DNA of 64,000 bases from Ruminiclostridium hungatei (GTDB lineage Bacteria > Bacillota > Clostridia > Acetivibrionales > DSM-1351): contig NZ_MZGX01000003.1 in assembly GCF_002051585.1 (NCBI RefSeq), forward strand, positions 124,001 through 188,000. The letters run 5' to 3'. A program made the translations under genes and the position numbers. Shown piece after piece: positions 8,607 through 17,187 of this stretch; the stretch's first letter is position 1; each line of letters starts with the position of its first letter. The notes under the pieces are model-generated. The model ran no database searches. It saw only the letters and a list, made by a program, of their open reading frames with translations, and had not been told where the DNA came from.

Positions 8607-9560
8607 TTACTCTTCTCCCTTGATAAACTGATTAAAACGCCTGAGAAATTCCTCTTCACCGGGGGCATTGGTAGTACATCCCGCCTTTTCTATGATAAAA
8701 GAAGACAGAACACTGCCCAGGCTGCAGCAATCTTTGACTTCCATCCCTTTAAGATAGCCGTACAAAAAGCCGGACATAAAAGCATCCCCCGAGCCGGTGG
8801 TGTCCACCACCCTGCCGAATTCCGCTGCAGCTATGCTGCCTGAGTTTATACCGTCCCTTGTCTTGTGGTAGTAAACGCTCCCTTTTTTACCCAGGGTTGT
8901 AACAATTATTTCTGCATTTGCCTTTTCAAAGAGTCCGGTAATATCCTTCAGCCCGAAAATCCTTTCTATCTCTCCCCGTTCAGACTCATTGCAGAATATA
9001 ATCCTGCTGTACGTCAGAACTTCCTTGAAAAATTCCTCGGGGAATGCATCATAATCGCACTTCATACCAAAGACAAGCGGTACATTGTGGGCTCTGCATT
9101 GCCCGTAAAACTCCAGGTTGTCTTCATACGAACCCACCGTCATAATCCCCAGCCCAGCTTCCCGGAAGAATTCCGGGTTCATTTCTCCGGCATACTTTTT
9201 GTCCATTGCGCCGGTATAGAAAATGGTAACATGGTTGTTTTCCGGGTCTGCTATAAGGTAGCAGTTGGAAGTGGTTTCTCCGGGAACAATCTCCACCGCT
9301 TCCATGCATACTCCAGCATTTTTCAGGTAGTCATAAAAACCTGTTTCCATATAATCATCCCCGCCCACTCTGATGAGCGGCAGCGCCTTCATATTTAATT
9401 TCGCCATAAGATAGGCAATATTTGTGGAACAGCCTCCGTATTGAATCCTGGCATTGTCACTGTTTACAACAAGCGACGTATATCCGTATCTCAGCGGAGT
9501 AGAAGTTCTGATTATCCTGTCCAGACTGACATAGCCATTCACCAAAACATCATATTTCAT
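8607..9560 (-). CDS. PfkB-family carbohydrate kinase
   Basis: 317 residues. The C-terminal PfkB signature DTTGSGDAFMSGFLYGYL contains the catalytic Asp and the anion hole. The N-terminal half has QYGGCSTNIAYLMAKL, the sugar-binding glycine motif. The family phosphorylates sugars or nucleosides with ATP. Coupled 1 nt from the phosphorylase, it could act on the released sugar phosphate or on the nucleoside itself. The sequence does not settle which. Confidence 0.88.
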   Translation of the reverse strand: MKYDVLVNGYVSLDRIIRTSTPLRYGYTSLVVNSDNARIQYGGCSTNIAYLMAKLNMKALPLIRVGGDDYMETGFYDYLKNAGVCMEAVEIVPGETTSNCYLIADPENNHVTIFYTGAMDKKYAGEMNPEFFREAGLGIMTVGSYEDNLEFYGQCRAHNVPLVFGMKCDYDAFPEEFFKEVLTYSRIIFCNESERGEIERIFGLKDITGLFEKANAEIIVTTLGKKGSVYYHKTRDGINSGSIAAAEFGRVVDTTGSGDAFMSGFLYGYLKGMEVKDCCSLGSVLSSFIIEKAGCTTNAPGEEEFLRRFNQFIKGEE

Positions 9561-10129
9561 CAGTCAAGCTCCCCCTTTTCCAGATAGTCAAACAGCTCCC
9601 GTGAAGTCACAACCTTTCCCAGATACTTTTTAATATCCGACAGATGAACCTGGTTTACGGTTTCATCGTTGGTGGCTACGCAGTCCGACACCACTATTGG
9701 GATGTAATCCAGATTATAGGCATCGGTGACGGTGGCACGTATGCAGCAGTTTGTTTTTGTACCTGTAATTATCAGGTTTTTGATGCCGTTTTCTCTTAAA
9801 ACCATATCCAGGTCGGTTCCTACAAAACCGCTGTAGCGTCTTTTTTTAATTACATAATCCCTTGCAGCATCTACTTCCAGCATAGGATCAACCGCATCTC
9901 CTCCCGTACCTTCAATACAGTTGGGACGCATATTTGCAAGATTTTTATCATATTTATCTTTTCTGTAGCTGTGCTGGAGGAAAATTATCAGGACACCGTG
10001 CTTCCTGCATTCCTCCAATACATGCTTGATTCTGGGCAGGATTTCACGATTCTGAGGGTAGAATACCAGTCCTTCCGGATCTGTAAAATCCTTTACCATG
10101 TCTACAATGACCAGCGCTGTATTATTCAA
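9560..10129 (-). CDS. Isochorismatase-like cysteine hydrolase
   Basis: 189 residues. The catalytic triad is visible as Asp in LVIVDMVKDFTDPEG (residue 9), Lys in VIKKRRYSGF, and Cys in TGTKTNCCIRATVTDA. The family includes nicotinamidases, ureidoacrylate amidohydrolase RutB and N-carbamoyl hydrolases, so an amide or ureido bond of a base breakdown product is a reasonable substrate. No other rut genes are present. It overlaps the kinase start by 1 nt and the upstream permease stop by 8 nt. Confidence 0.85.
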   Translation of the reverse strand: MNNTALVIVDMVKDFTDPEGLVFYPQNREILPRIKHVLEECRKHGVLIIFLQHSYRKDKYDKNLANMRPNCIEGTGGDAVDPMLEVDAARDYVIKKRRYSGFVGTDLDMVLRENGIKNLIITGTKTNCCIRATVTDAYNLDYIPIVVSDCVATNDETVNQVHLSDIKKYLGKVVTSRELFDYLEKGELD

Positions 10130-11039
10130 GCTTAAACCCCCTTATTTTTGTACGGCGGGCCTCAAGAGCCGAAACCGCAAACAGTACGACCACAATCATC
10201 AGGTAAGGCACTACTTCAAACAGGCCTGAAACAGGTCCGGCAAATAAGGCAAGGTTTATGGCCAGAGACTTTGCAAGTCCGAATATGATTGCGTATACGC
10301 TTGACTTTACCGGCTTAGCCCCTCCGCAGTATATGGCAGCTATGGCAATAAACCCTCTTCCGGCTGTCATATTATTTGTAAACAATGCCATTCTTTCAAC
10401 TGCAAGGTTGGCTCCGGCCAGGGCACAGAGGGCTGCTCCTATGAGCACCGCCGCATATTTGATATAAGTTCCGTTTATTCCGACAGATTTTGCGGCTTCC
10501 TCGTTTTCACCCACTACTCTGACGTAAACACCGAATTTTGTTTTATACATTATTATTGATACAACAATTATGAGTATGAAGCTCAGATAGGTGATAGCGG
10601 TATGTCCGCTCAGGAGGCTGCCCAATACAGGTATATCCCTGATAATCGGAATATTGATTTTCAAACCTGTTACATTAATGATTGAACTGACATTGATATT
10701 GGCCATCTGCAAGTGCTTGAGCATAAAGGAGCTTAACGCCAGTACGAATATGTTTATTCCGAATCCGGTAATTATAAAGTTGCTCTTTAGGCTTATGCCG
10801 AAGAAGGAAAATATCAATCCCAGTATCAAGGTACAGAAAACACTTAATAAAATACCTATCCACAAATTTCCCGTAAGCATTACAAACAGTGTGCTGCTGA
10901 AGGCTCCCATGAGCATCATTCCCTCCAGCCCTATATTAAGCACATTTGCCTTATGTGCAAACAGCCCGCCTAGCACAGCCAGTATGAGCGGGGCACTGTG
11001 ATAGATCATGTCGTATAAGATATTACTCAATAGGTTCAT
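10122..11039 (-). CDS. Nucleoside ABC transporter permease (BmpD/NupQ type)
   Basis: 305-residue integral membrane protein with about eight to nine hydrophobic segments. AHKANVLNIGLEGMMLMGAFSS is the family's signature early loop, and GENEEAAKSVGINGTYIK is the coupling-helix region contacting the ATPase. It is one of two permeases of the BMP-type importer encoded in this operon and is most like those that carry nucleosides. Confidence 0.88.
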   Translation of the reverse strand: MNLLSNILYDMIYHSAPLILAVLGGLFAHKANVLNIGLEGMMLMGAFSSTLFVMLTGNLWIGILLSVFCTLILGLIFSFFGISLKSNFIITGFGINIFVLALSSFMLKHLQMANINVSSIINVTGLKINIPIIRDIPVLGSLLSGHTAITYLSFILIIVVSIIMYKTKFGVYVRVVGENEEAAKSVGINGTYIKYAAVLIGAALCALAGANLAVERMALFTNNMTAGRGFIAIAAIYCGGAKPVKSSVYAIIFGLAKSLAINLALFAGPVSGLFEVVPYLMIVVVLFAVSALEARRTKIRGFKLE

Positions 11040-11064
11040 ATTCGTTTACCTCTGTCATTTAAAG

Positions 11065-12150
11065 TTATAAAGCCTTGCGTCCTTTGCTTCCGGCCTTTTT
11101 CCAGATGGCTTTAAGCCTGTCGGCCAGATTGAAATTTCTGTTCAAAAATTTTACGGAAAGCAAAAGTATCAGCATGCCCTGTATAACTCCTACAATATCC
11201 TTAGGCACATTGGTAAATACACTGATGTAATCGCTCCCTGTCTTCAAGGCTGAATAAAATATGGCTGCAATAAGAATTCCCACCGGATTGTGGCTTCCCA
11301 GAAGCGCAATCAGCATACCATCCCACCCGAGCCCTGGACTGCCTGAAAAATCAAGGGTGAACCTGAATTTTTCACTCATCAGGAAGCCTGCCCCGGCAAG
11401 CCCGCTGATTGCTCCGCTGATCAGCATTATAGTCATTATCTTCCTGCTCACCTTCATTCCCGTAGCTTCGGAAAACTCCGGATTCTTACCTATTGCCGTC
11501 ACTTCATATCCCAGCTTTGAATATTTGAATACAACATACATAAGCCCGAAGACAATCAGTGCTATAAAGAAAAATGCAGTCAGATCGGAATTGAATAGCT
11601 TTTTAAACATGGCACTGTCGGCAATCGGATAGGTGGATACATAGCCTGAACCGGGGTCCTTAAACACCCCCTGTGACAAAAATTTTACTATTTCTACAAC
11701 CACATAGTTAAGCATAAGGGTTACAACCATTTCATTGACATTAAAATACGCCTTAAGAACAGCAGGGATAAGGGCAAACAGCATTCCCACCACCATTCCC
11801 GTCAATACGCACAATCCGATGTGAAGGACAGGGGGGAGTCCCTTTACTGTAAAACCCACTACTCCGGCAAAAAAGGCTCCCAGAACCGCCTGACCCTCCA
11901 CGCCCATGTTGAAAATATTTGCTTTAAAGGTTATAGCTATCGCAAGGCCGGTCAATATTAAAGGTGCTGCAAAATGCAGGGTTTTCAGCAACCCGCCCCC
12001 ACTGAGCAGTGATTTTTGGATCATTATCGCATAGGTTGTAAAAGGATTTTCACCTATTGCAGCTATTACTATTCCTCCCAGAAAAAGAGCACCTATTACC
12101 GGAAATAAAACATTATATATGCTTCTTAGAATTGTGTCGCGTTTTTTCAT
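11065..12150 (-). CDS. Nucleoside ABC transporter permease (NupP type)
   Basis: 361-residue membrane protein with about nine hydrophobic segments, the second permease of the BMP importer. TFKANIFNMGVEGQAVLGAFFAG and the coupling stretch GKNPEFSEATGMKVSRKI mark the family. The start is ambiguous. The ATG at 12150 (MKKRDTI) gives the usual N-terminus, while the in-frame ATG at 12231 would add 27 unusual residues but follows the ATPase stop by 18 nt. Confidence 0.87.
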   Translation of the reverse strand: MKKRDTILRSIYNVLFPVIGALFLGGIVIAAIGENPFTTYAIMIQKSLLSGGGLLKTLHFAAPLILTGLAIAITFKANIFNMGVEGQAVLGAFFAGVVGFTVKGLPPVLHIGLCVLTGMVVGMLFALIPAVLKAYFNVNEMVVTLMLNYVVVEIVKFLSQGVFKDPGSGYVSTYPIADSAMFKKLFNSDLTAFFFIALIVFGLMYVVFKYSKLGYEVTAIGKNPEFSEATGMKVSRKIMTIMLISGAISGLAGAGFLMSEKFRFTLDFSGSPGLGWDGMLIALLGSHNPVGILIAAIFYSALKTGSDYISVFTNVPKDIVGVIQGMLILLLSVKFLNRNFNLADRLKAIWKKAGSKGRKAL

Positions 12151-12249
12151 AATTATGTCCATGCCATCAATTTTGCATAACGTCGTGAAAGAAACGGCAT
12201 GGACCCGGCACCCCCTTTGGTATTTCCCCATTTCTTTCAGCCTTCCGCC

Positions 12250-13797
12250 TTACTCTGCCGGAAGCCCTGCCATCATAAGCCCCAGCCGTTCACTGCCGGC
12301 ATTTTTCCCGGGAAGCTCTCCGACAATTTTGCCCTTGTACATTACAATAATCCTGTCACTCAGGTTCATTATTTCACTGAGTTCGCTTGACACCAGTAAA
12401 ATGGCTTTACCTGCAGCTCTAAGCTCAAGGATTTTTCTATGGATAAATTCTATCGATCCTATATCCACTCCCCGTGTGGGCTGGCTTACCAGCAGGAGTT
12501 TGGGATCAGAGTCAAATTCCCTGGCTACTATTATTTTCTGTGCATTGCCTCCCGAAAGCTGAGAAACATTACCATTCCTTTCCGCTATTCGTATATCATA
12601 TTTTTCTATAAGCCTGTCGCCCTGCTTTTCGATTTCCTTCTTCATCAGAAGACCATTTTTGCAAAGGCAGGGATTATTATGATAGCCCGCTATCAGATTG
12701 TCCGATATGGTCATATCCTTGCAAAGACCCTGGGCATACCTGTCTTCTGGAACTATTCCCACACCTGAGGCACGCAATTCTCCCGGCCACCAGTTGGTTA
12801 TATCCTGGTTATGGAGGCTTACACTGCCTCCGGTAGACTCCATCAGCCCTGAGAGAACCCTCACCAGCTCGCTTTGTCCATTGCCCTCAACACCTGCGAC
12901 TCCAAGTATTTCTCCTTCTTTTATGTCAAACGATATATCATCAAGAACTTTCTTTCCGAAATTATTAACCGTACTTAGGTTTTTTACTGAGTATACCACC
13001 TTACTTCGGCTGGTATCCCTATCCTCCTTGTTGACATTGAGAATAACCTCACGCCCGACCATAAGCCTGGCCAGTTCGGCGGCATCGGTGTCCTTCGTGT
13101 TTCTTGTCCCTACAACCCTGCCGCGTTTTATAACAACAACCTTGTCACTGACCTCCATTACTTCCCTTAGCTTATGAGTAATCAGTATTATTGTCTTACC
13201 CTGATTTTTAAGCTCTTTGAAGCTTGCAAGGAGCTCATCCACCTCCTGGGGAGTCAAAACCGCCGTAGGTTCGTCAAATATCAGTATATCCACATTCCGG
13301 TAAAGCATTTTCAGTATTTCAACTCTTTGCTTCGCACCTATGGAAATGCTATCTACTATGTCCTCTGAATTAAGTTCAAATTTATAATCATCAATAAGCT
13401 TCTGTACGGTTTTACGCTCCAGGCTGCGGTCAATTATCGGGCTTTTGAAGCCTGCCTTCCCAAATATTCCAAAATTCTTTTTTAATTCAGCACCAAGAAG
13501 TATATTTTCAAATACGGTAAGGCTGGGCACCAGCTTGAAATGCTGGTGCACCATACCCAATCCGCAGTTTATTGCATCTAACGAAGAATTAAAGGAAACC
13601 TCTTTACCCTGTACTTTCAGTTCTCCGCCGGTGGGACGCTGAAGTCCAAAGAACATGTTCATGAGAGTTGTCTTTCCGGCTCCGTTTTCACCTACTATTG
13701 CGGTAATTTCACCCTGCTCAATAGAAATATTTATATCTTCGTTAGCAACAAAGTCGCCATATTTTTTTGTCAAATTAACAGCTTCTATTGCGTACAT
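12250..13797 (-). CDS. Nucleoside ABC transporter ATP-binding protein (NupO type)
   Basis: 515 residues with two fused ABC domains, the form used by sugar and nucleoside importers. The first domain has the Walker A motif GENGAGKTTLMN and Walker B ILIFDEPTAVL. The second has a degenerate Walker A, GVEGNGQSELV, with signature LSGGNAQKIIVARE and QPTRGVD. This asymmetry is normal for the group. The ATG at 13797 is preceded by AAGGCGG; an upstream in-frame start at 13818 lacks a clear site. Confidence 0.92.
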   Translation of the reverse strand: MYAIEAVNLTKKYGDFVANEDINISIEQGEITAIVGENGAGKTTLMNMFFGLQRPTGGELKVQGKEVSFNSSLDAINCGLGMVHQHFKLVPSLTVFENILLGAELKKNFGIFGKAGFKSPIIDRSLERKTVQKLIDDYKFELNSEDIVDSISIGAKQRVEILKMLYRNVDILIFDEPTAVLTPQEVDELLASFKELKNQGKTIILITHKLREVMEVSDKVVVIKRGRVVGTRNTKDTDAAELARLMVGREVILNVNKEDRDTSRSKVVYSVKNLSTVNNFGKKVLDDISFDIKEGEILGVAGVEGNGQSELVRVLSGLMESTGGSVSLHNQDITNWWPGELRASGVGIVPEDRYAQGLCKDMTISDNLIAGYHNNPCLCKNGLLMKKEIEKQGDRLIEKYDIRIAERNGNVSQLSGGNAQKIIVAREFDSDPKLLLVSQPTRGVDIGSIEFIHRKILELRAAGKAILLVSSELSEIMNLSDRIIVMYKGKIVGELPGKNAGSERLGLMMAGLPAE

Positions 13798-13858
13798 ATT
13801 TACCGCCTTCTTAAACAAAAATATTTAACAGCAATCAGCTTCCGCAGGTTTTTAAGCC

Positions 13859-15034
13859 TTAGTCATTGGGCATATTCAGGTTTGCAAGAAGTGATTTGTC
13901 AAAGGCTTCTCCGGCCTGGGCATCTGTTACCTTGATTTCTCCGCCGCCTATCTTATCTGCTATTGTCTTGATTTCTGTCCTGATTTCATTCCACTTGGCC
14001 TTGCCTTCAGGCTTGATTTTGGATTCTATTACACTGAGGTCGGTGATTCCTGTGGCTCCCGATGCCAGATTATAGCTCAGCACCTTGCCGTTTACCTTGT
14101 CCATGGTTTTTTCCTTAAAATTCTTTGCGATTTCATATACAGGTACTTCCGTATTCTTCAAAACACTTGTGAGTATATAGCCCGGCTGATTGCTGTCCTT
14201 GTTTGCATCCACTTCTATGGCAAGCTTTTTGACTTCTTTTGCCTTGGCGGTTACACCGTCGCCTACGGCACCCGCTACCGCATATACAATGTTTGCGCCG
14301 TCAGAATAATATGTGTTTGCTTTTGTGGCACCTGCTGCCGAGTCGCTGAAGCCCGCATTGTAGTCACTGTAGAAGGTGTATTTGACACCCAGTTCTTTTG
14401 CAACATAGTTGATTCCTTCAGCATAGCCATAGCCAAATACAGTTATACCGTTTGACTTGGTTCCTCCAAGGAAACCGACCTTTCTTCCAGCATCTCCTGC
14501 CGTCAGTGCATAGTCCGAAGTATTAAACAGTTCAGAGGCATTTTCATTGACAAGTGCACTCAATGCTCCGGCTATAAAAGAAGCTTCATGGACATCAAAC
14601 ATTACAGAAACAACATTTTTGTGCTTAACGGTTCCGTCCTCGTTCACATTCGGATTATCATTGAATATGACAAAGGTTGTATCCGGATACTGTTCCGCAA
14701 TAGGCTTATTTCCTCCCACTCCCTTGATAAGTGCATCAAAGTTGTATTCCAGGCTGAAAATCAGCTTATAGCCTGCTCCGGCCAGTTGCGTCAAGCTTCC
14801 AGGGACATCCGAGGTCTCCACCACCTTATAATTGATGCCCAATTCGTTTTTCACCTTTTCCAGTCCGGCAACCGCCGATTGATTATATCCCTTGTCGTTG
14901 GGTCCCGCTGCGGAAGTAATAAGTGCAATTCCCAAGTCGTTGGTTTTGGCGGAACAGCCTGCAAAAAGCATGGAGGCTAAAATCGCCATTACAATTACTA
15001 AAGACAGCTTTTTTGCAAATTTCATTTTTCCCAT
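13859..15034 (-). CDS. BMP-family substrate-binding lipoprotein
   Basis: 391-residue lipoprotein. A signal peptide with lipobox LFAGC gives a modified Cys27. The mature part matches the BMP (PnrA/MED) nucleoside-binding family: IALITSAAGPNDKGYNQSAV, a family-type ligand-contact stretch, and VGFLGGTKSNGITVFGYGY. It captures the solute outside the membrane for the downstream ABC complex. GAGGAG lies 8 nt before the ATG at 15034. It is the first gene of the operon. Confidence 0.93.
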   Translation of the reverse strand: MGKMKFAKKLSLVIVMAILASMLFAGCSAKTNDLGIALITSAAGPNDKGYNQSAVAGLEKVKNELGINYKVVETSDVPGSLTQLAGAGYKLIFSLEYNFDALIKGVGGNKPIAEQYPDTTFVIFNDNPNVNEDGTVKHKNVVSVMFDVHEASFIAGALSALVNENASELFNTSDYALTAGDAGRKVGFLGGTKSNGITVFGYGYAEGINYVAKELGVKYTFYSDYNAGFSDSAAGATKANTYYSDGANIVYAVAGAVGDGVTAKAKEVKKLAIEVDANKDSNQPGYILTSVLKNTEVPVYEIAKNFKEKTMDKVNGKVLSYNLASGATGITDLSVIESKIKPEGKAKWNEIRTEIKTIADKIGGGEIKVTDAQAGEAFDKSLLANLNMPND

Positions 15035-15090
15035 GTCAAACACTCCTCTGATACTGTTTTGTTTGTGAATTTAATATTTGATTAAAACAT

Positions 15091-15116
15091 AAGTCTTAGC
15101 CGCGACATTAAGACTT
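15091..15116. promoter_or_regulatory. Inverted repeat upstream of the BMP operon
   Basis: Perfect 8-bp inverted repeat AAGTCTTA (15091-15098) and TAAGACTT (15109-15116) with a 10-nt spacer, about 57 nt upstream of the lipoprotein start. It could be a regulator site or a 5'-UTR hairpin. I saw no clear sigma-A promoter beside it. Confidence 0.35.
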
Positions 15117-15234
15117 CTTTTTTATAAAGAGCCACTTCTCAGGCTATTTTGGGGTGCAAAAAACCAAGCCGTGGCAAATTATACTTTTTTCACCTGGCAT
15201 TTCTGTTGATTCAGAATTTATATAATGCTAATAA

Positions 15235-15963
15235 CTACTTGTGAACCTGATTAATGTAAAATTTGAATTTTCCGGATCTATAAAAGCTTTTAAAAGTTTC
15301 TATAGGGATTTCCCGTCCATTTATCATACCGTAGGTTATAGCCCTGAACAGAAGAACAGGGTCTCCTTCCTTTATCCGGAGCTCTCTGGCAACCTCATCC
15401 ACAGCCAGCACTGCTTCAATGGATCTTGTTGCTTTTGTAATCCTGGTATTGTATTTGCTCTCAAGAATATTGTAAATGGAAGCCACTCCGAAATCGTAGG
15501 TTTCTATCAGAGGATACGTCTTGCAGGGCAAATATGTTGTAGTAAGGTTTATTGGTTCATTATCCGCATAATAAACCCTTTTTACCTTGAATACCTTTTC
15601 TCCGTTTGAAAGCTGGAGCTTTTTTATCCTGGTCCGGTCCGCTTCAATAACTTCTGCCGCCAGCAGGCGCTTTGAGGGAGTCATGCCAAGTCTGACAATA
15701 TCCTGTGTACAACTGGTAATGGATATGAGATCCTGGTCAAGCGTGTCCTTTTTTACAAAGGTTCCTTTTCCCTGAATTCTGTAGAGATACCCCTCGTTAA
15801 CAAGATCATCAATAGCCTTTTTCGCAGTAATCCTGCTGATTCCAAAGCTTCCCATCAGCTCTCTCTCACTGGGGATCATGCCGTCCGGACCTATCTCTTC
15901 ATTGTTTATCATTTCCACTATCCTCTGTTTGACCAGATAGTATTTTGGTATCATTCCTACCAT
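15235..15963 (-). CDS. GntR-family (HutC/UTRA) transcriptional regulator
   Basis: 242 residues. The N-terminal winged helix has the GntR pattern IPSERELMGSFGISRITAKKAIDDLVNEGYLYRIQGKGTFV. The C-terminal UTRA effector domain includes VKRVYYADNEPINLTTTYLP and ends near IPIETFKSFYR. It lies directly upstream of the nucleoside uptake operon on the same strand and is its likely regulator (inference). AAGGAGG lies before the ATG at 15963. Confidence 0.9.
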   Translation of the reverse strand: MVGMIPKYYLVKQRIVEMINNEEIGPDGMIPSERELMGSFGISRITAKKAIDDLVNEGYLYRIQGKGTFVKKDTLDQDLISITSCTQDIVRLGMTPSKRLLAAEVIEADRTRIKKLQLSNGEKVFKVKRVYYADNEPINLTTTYLPCKTYPLIETYDFGVASIYNILESKYNTRITKATRSIEAVLAVDEVARELRIKEGDPVLLFRAITYGMINGREIPIETFKSFYRSGKFKFYINQVHK

Positions 15964-15983
15964 TGCTTTCCTCCTTGAGCAAT

Positions 15984-15995
15984 ATAACATGTTAT
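15984..15995. promoter_or_regulatory. Possible GntR operator
   Basis: Perfect 12-bp palindrome ATAACATGTTAT, 21 nt upstream of the gntR start codon. The position suits autoregulation. The assignment is inference; I did not see an exact second copy before the transporter operon. Confidence 0.4.
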
Positions 15996-16136
15996 TATAT
16001 TGTTATGTTGATATGTCCACTTAAATATTATATCAATATTCGACAAAAGTCAACGAGTTATTAACATATTTTTTTGTTTAAATCTTATAAAATACTCGCA
16101 ATCCCTTCCACCTGATTTCCTGAATCCAAATAAATA

Positions 16137-16165
16137 TTGACTTTATACTCATAAGTTGGTAAAAT
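16137..16165 (+). promoter_or_regulatory. Promoter of the DUF2325-flavodoxin operon
   Basis: TTGACT (16137-16142), a 17-nt spacer, then TAAAAT (16160-16165), close to the sigma-A consensus. Transcription would start near 16172, giving a leader of about 187 nt. Confidence 0.7.
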
Positions 16166-16179
16166 CTTAACAAGATATT

Positions 16180-16198
16180 GATAATGATTATCATTATC
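16180..16198 (+). promoter_or_regulatory. Fur box
   Basis: The 19-mer GATAATGATTATCATTATC differs from the classical Fur consensus at one position and is an almost perfect inverted repeat. It lies just past the predicted transcription start, so bound Fur-Fe(II) would block the operon and iron lack would release it. A perfect 16-bp palindrome, ATCAAATGCATTTGAT (16196-16211), overlaps its end and might hold another regulator. Confidence 0.85.
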
Positions 16199-16269
16199 AA
16201 ATGCATTTGATTTTGTAAACCAGGAGACACACCTAGGTATATATATTGAAGTTTTCAGATTATTTACAG

Positions 16270-16314
16270 CCCGGAGGCCCCAGCGCCTCACCAAGCCGGC
16301 TCAGCCCGGCCGGG
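16270..16314 (+). ncRNA. Candidate three-way-junction leader RNA
   Basis: A GC-rich patch in an AT-rich leader can fold into a closed three-way junction. P1 is CCCG (16270-16273) with CGGG (16311-16314). P2 is GAGGC (16274-16278) with GCCTC (16285-16289). P3 is GCCGG (16295-16299) with CCGGC (16306-16310). Only the P2-P3 joint has unpaired bases (ACCAA). Both hairpin loops are 6 nt and end in CAGC. It ends 45 nt before the DUF2325 start codon. It does not match a riboswitch class that I recognise. Confidence 0.4.
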
Positions 16315-16358
16315 AATGCAGTATGTACGATCGCCCACGATCAGAAAGGAGCTATAAT

Positions 16359-16664
16359 ATGAGTATAGTTTTAGTAGGAGGCCATGACAGGATGCAGGAG
16401 GAGTACAAGGAGATATGTTCTCGCAGGGGGCACAGGGTAAAAGTCTACACCCAAATGCCTGCCAGATTTGACAAACTTATCGGAACTCCCGACAGCATCG
16501 TTCTTTTTACATCTACCGTATCACACAAAATGATGCTGACTGCACTCAAGGAGGCAAAAAAGAAAAATATCAATGTTGTGAGAAGCCACAGCAGCAGCGC
16601 CTCCTCCCTGCTGGAACTTTTGAAATCAATGGAGAATGATACGGGTTACGCCTGTCCCTCATAG
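16359..16664 (+). CDS. DUF2325 family protein
   Basis: 101 residues: MSIVLVGGHDRMQEEYKEIC, then VKVYTQMPARFDKLIGTPDSIVLFT, and a late NVVRSHSSSASSLLELL. This is the DUF2325 fold, a small Rossmann-like protein of unknown role. AGGAG lies before the ATG at 16359. As first gene of a Fur-controlled operon with flavodoxin and DUF3793, it is likely part of the iron-limitation response. Confidence 0.8.
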   Translation: MSIVLVGGHDRMQEEYKEICSRRGHRVKVYTQMPARFDKLIGTPDSIVLFTSTVSHKMMLTALKEAKKKNINVVRSHSSSASSLLELLKSMENDTGYACPS

Positions 16665-16692
16665 GGGAATACAAATATGCAGGAGGTTGCTT

Positions 16693-17124
16693 ATGAAAAA
16701 TATAGCGGTTATTTATTGGAGCGGAACTGGAAATACCCAGCAGATGGCACTGGCAGTTGCCGAAGGTGCGAAGGGTCAGGATATTTCCGTAGACGTGAAG
16801 GAGGTTGGCAGCGCCACCCTTAAGGATATTGAAGATTCCGATGCCGTCGCTCTGGGCTGCCCGTCCATGGGTTGTGAAGTGTTGGAGGAATCGGAGATGG
16901 AACCCTTTGTGCAGGCAATGGAAGGCCTGGATCTGAAGGGCAAGCCCGTGGTATTGTTTGGCTCATTTGACTGGGGAGACGGGCAGTGGATGGCGGACTG
17001 GGAAGAGCGAATGACTTCTCTTGGGGTAAAGCTTGCCGATGTGGGTCTTAAGGTACATAACACTCCTGACGAGGCCGGCCTGGAACTTTGCAGGGAACTT
17101 GGCAGAAAACTTGCCCTGGCATAG
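16693..17124 (+). CDS. Flavodoxin
   Basis: 143 residues, a short-chain flavodoxin. VIYWSGTGNTQQMA (about residues 6-19) is the FMN phosphate loop. LGCPSMGCEVLEESEMEPF and LFGSFDWGDGQWM are the 50s and 90s loops that hold the flavin ring. It carries electrons in place of ferredoxin, commonly when iron is scarce, which agrees with the upstream Fur box. AGGAGG lies before the ATG. Confidence 0.95.
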   Translation: MKNIAVIYWSGTGNTQQMALAVAEGAKGQDISVDVKEVGSATLKDIEDSDAVALGCPSMGCEVLEESEMEPFVQAMEGLDLKGKPVVLFGSFDWGDGQWMADWEERMTSLGVKLADVGLKVHNTPDEAGLELCRELGRKLALA

Positions 17125-17187
17125 CCGCCTACAGGGTATTAACCGGCCTCACCAGTTTTGTAAATCATTAACCGGGAAGTGATGAAA

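Noticed and set aside
16262-16320. Known riboswitch (TPP, FMN, cobalamin, ZTP, Moco) in the flavodoxin leader
   Set aside because: None of the conserved core strings of these classes could be found by eye.
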